This document shows positions 61,640-64,000 of a DNA stretch of 64,000 nucleotides, piece after piece. Source of the DNA: Megalopta genalis (lineage: Eukaryota; Arthropoda; Insecta; Hymenoptera; Halictidae); NCBI RefSeq assembly GCF_051020955.1, contig NW_027476325.1:124001-188000 (forward strand). Direction: 5' to 3'. A program made the position numbers and the translations under genes. The notes beneath the pieces are model-generated. The model did not search any database. It was not told where the DNA came from and saw nothing but the letters and a program-made list of their open reading frames with translations. The first letter of the stretch is position 1; the number at the start of each line of letters is the position of its first letter.

Positions 61640-64000
61640 TGCGGCGACCCGGGCCCTTAAGAACACTACCGCAGCTCCCCTCGCCTGGCCGGCCACCAAG
61701 ATGGAAAAGGGGCTGAGCGGCCGCATCCCGGAGGGGGGAGATGAGTCCTCCCTCCTCAAATCATGATGTTAATTTGGAGGTGCGGGGGGCCGCGCCCCGC
61801 ACCGCCACGTCTCGGCGACAGCACAAAGAGGTGCCCAGGGCCCTTGCAACACCCCCCTCTTATAAGGCGAAGTGCCATTTCGCAACAACATAGTGTTGCG
61901 CCGCCTTGCCCTCGCGTACGGCGCCCAAATAGGGGAGCCGTATAAGGCCATGGACCGCGCCACGCCTAGGTATAGGCGGCGCACCATATCACCCGGTCCC
62001 CCGAGATTGGACAACAGGCGGCCTAACGAAGCCGCCGCCCTCTGAACTCGGGGGAAGAGGCGGCCGAAATGCGCCCCGAACCTCCAGTGGCTGTAGAGGA
62101 TCAATCCGAGATACTTGATCTCGGACTTCACCTCGACGAAAGCTACTCCAACCCGGATCCACGATCTGGCCGGTGGCCGCGAACTGAGGCCGTCCGTGAA
62201 ACCAGACGGCTTCGGCTTTCTCCTGCGCTATCCCGCTTGTCGAATGGTCCTCTCGAAGGTGTCCCCGACGGTGACCACCAACGTATCATCTGCGTAGCAG
62301 ACAAGGGTGACACCGTCGGGCAGGGAGGCCTTCTCCAGGACCGCGTTATATCCCAGATCCCACAGCAGTAGTCCTAACACGGACCCCTGTGGGACCCCGC
62401 GGTCCACTTCCCTCCGAATCATCCCGTACCGGCCCGGGTATTCTACCCATCTGTCCCGCAGGTAGGCCCCGATCACCCGCCTCGGATAGGGAGGCACCTG
62501 GTCCTCAACCAGGGCCTCCCTAATGGCGGACCAGGGCAGTGTGTTGGACGCATTGACGATTTCAATAGACACTGCCAAGCACACCTCGCCCCGTGCCACG
62601 GCATTGTCCGACAGGGACTTTAGACGGTCGATTGCGTCGACCGTCGACCGCCCCTCCCGGAAGCCGAACTGGCAGTCCGCCAGATCGGGGCCATCGCGGG
62701 ACAGGTGCCTGGCGAGGCGGGCAACAATAATCTTCTCAAAGATCTTGCCCGCCTCGTCCAGGAGACAAATGGGCCGGTACGCGGAGGGAGAATCCGCAGG
62801 CCTCCCTTCCTTCCTTAAGAGGACCATCCGACTTTCTCTCCAGAGGTCCGAGAACGTCCCTGACCTCAGGAGCCCGGAGTAGAGGCTTTTTATCCTCTCG
62901 CCCAGGACGCACAAGGCGAGAAACCAGACCCGGCCAGGGATACCGACCGGCCCCAGGGCCCTATTTTTGCCCCGGAGCCATTTAACTACCCTGACCATTT
63001 CCACCGGCGCGACCTCCAGATCCGGGTACCACTGTACTTCCCCTGGCTCAGGGTCCGGCCGGGACGCCTCCCCGCTGACGGGAAATAAGACGTCCACGAC
63101 CCGCCCTAGCATCCCCGGATCCAGTCTCTCCGTCACAGGAGGCGCCCGAGGACGTAACCGTCCCATCGCGCCAGGCCTGGTCTTTTGCCCGCCTGATGGC
63201 CAGCTGCAGGGCGATCACCTTCTCCCTGCATCGCCCATACAGCTGGATAGCCAGCTCCGCGTCGGAACGTCGTCGTCGACGGTTGCGGGCTTACTGGCGT
63301 CGCGCGCGGACGCACTCTTTGCGTAAATCCGCTATCGCGCGCGACCACAAGTACACCGCCTTCCTCGGGAAGAGCTTCGCCCGGGGCATGGCGTCGTCGC
63401 AAACCGACGTCATTGTACCCCGGAATCAATGGGCTTCCCCTGTCCCGTCGACTGGCTCGGCCGGTGTGGCTGGCCAGGCCACGACATTGACTGCCGCCAT
63501 CAGAGCGTCCTGGTCGAGGCGCTTCAGCGCCCATCGCGGTGGAGGCGATCCCTCATCAGCGGGACGACGTCGGGGTGTCGATGGGGCTGCGGAGAGGCCG
63601 AGAACAATGTATCTATGGTCAGACAGTGTCTCGACCTCCTTTGCCACCCTCCACCCCGTAATACGGCGCGCGGCCGGGGGGGATGGACCGAGCCCGTGTT
63701 TAAAAGACGGAGCTCGAGTCCCGCCGCCCAATCAAGCACTTCCCGGCACCGCGGGTCTATCCTGGGGGAACCCCAAGCTGAAGACTTGGCTTTGATGTCC
63801 CCCAGGACCAGCACAGGACGAGGTTGGCACCGGGGGACGCATCTCACCACCCCGTCCAGATACTGTTCGAATTCCTCGAGGGACCATCTCGGAGGTGCGT
63901 AGATCGCCACAATCGCGGTGCCGCCCCAGTCAACGGCCAGTTATCCCTGGCCGCGCTCGATAACCGAGCACGCCGGGGACCCCGGCCGGCCTGCCCATAT
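61640..64000 (-). mobile_element. R1-clade retrotransposon, copy 2 (broken, runs off window)
   Basis: Same family as copy 1, reverse orientation: 3' UTR fragment from about 61640 (no poly(A) seen), then ORF2 from 61870 up to the window end. An internal deletion joins the middle of ORF2 to the 3' UTR near 61860, removing the C-terminal zinc-finger region. Confidence 0.88.
61865..64000 (-). pseudogene. R1-clade ORF2, copy 2 (endonuclease and reverse transcriptase)
   Basis: The endonuclease part has LVLGDIKAKSSAWGS, where copy 1 has GDFNAKS, so the catalytic Asn is lost, and SDHRYIVLGL. A TGA replaces a Trp near 63425. The reverse transcriptase part (62228-63166) has PICLLDEAGKIFEKI, QFGFREGRSTVDAI and the intact CYADDTLVV, with RDRWVEYPGRY where copy 1 has a stop. 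Further frame breaks follow at about 62220 and 62131. The pieces are non-functional but useful for dating copy 1 lesions. Confidence 0.88.

Noticed and set aside
1..64000. tRNA, rRNA or telomeric (TTAGG) repeats
   Set aside because: None found by eye on either strand. R1-clade elements here are not in 28S rDNA, and no TTAGG array is present.

Overview
The window looks like insect nuclear DNA, most likely hymenopteran and ant-like. This is inferred from the kinds and combination of mobile elements, from short phase-consistent introns with GTAAGT donors, and from an AT-rich background interrupted by GC-rich R1-clade retrotransposons; it is not proven. Nearly all of it is repetitive. The only trace of an ordinary host gene is two minus-strand exons at 112-214 and 831-900 that fit a CYP4-type cytochrome P450.

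Layout. (1) 1-2956: P450 exons, short repeats and a duplicated ~225-bp sequence. (2) 2957-13110 and 13946-18112: two ~98% identical copies of a 4.2-kb segment holding part of a fold-back-type element, a 144-codon C2H2 zinc-finger ORF and a dead piggyBac-like element. Copy A carries a full-length R1-clade retrotransposon (5006-10971), and copy B preserves its empty target site. (3) 18112-22328: about 134 copies of a degenerate 30-bp minisatellite, with a short inverted stretch at its right end. (4) 22505-37735: a decayed Polinton/Maverick with long, gene-containing inverted repeats, integrase, packaging ATPase, protease, minor and major capsid genes and a conserved gene of unknown function. Only an N-terminal scrap of DNA polymerase B remains. 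A copia retrotransposon (25527-28250) and a fold-back element (33076-34966) are nested in it. (5) 38124-45508: about 30 copies of a 249-bp satellite with higher-order structure. (6) 45570-59675: a huge imperfect palindrome centred near 52.2 kb. Its left arm holds a Mutator-like transposon encoding a transposase-YqaJ nuclease fusion and a small spliced Ala/RGG-rich protein. Its right arm holds a deleted inverted copy of that transposon and a nearly intact piggyBac transposase gene. (7) 59776-61640: an LTR-like segment, two 249-bp monomers in the opposite orientation to the main array, and a diverged relative of that satellite. (8) 61640-64000: a second, broken R1-clade element on the minus strand, cut by the window end.

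The genes do not form a host operon or pathway. They are parts of separate selfish elements nested in one another. The most unusual points are the palindrome flanked by satellite DNA of opposite polarity, the two-gene Mutator-like element, the coding capacity of the Polinton terminal repeats, and the repeated presence of R1 fragments at boundaries between arrays and elements. All catalytic and family assignments come from reading translated motifs by eye; no database search was possible.
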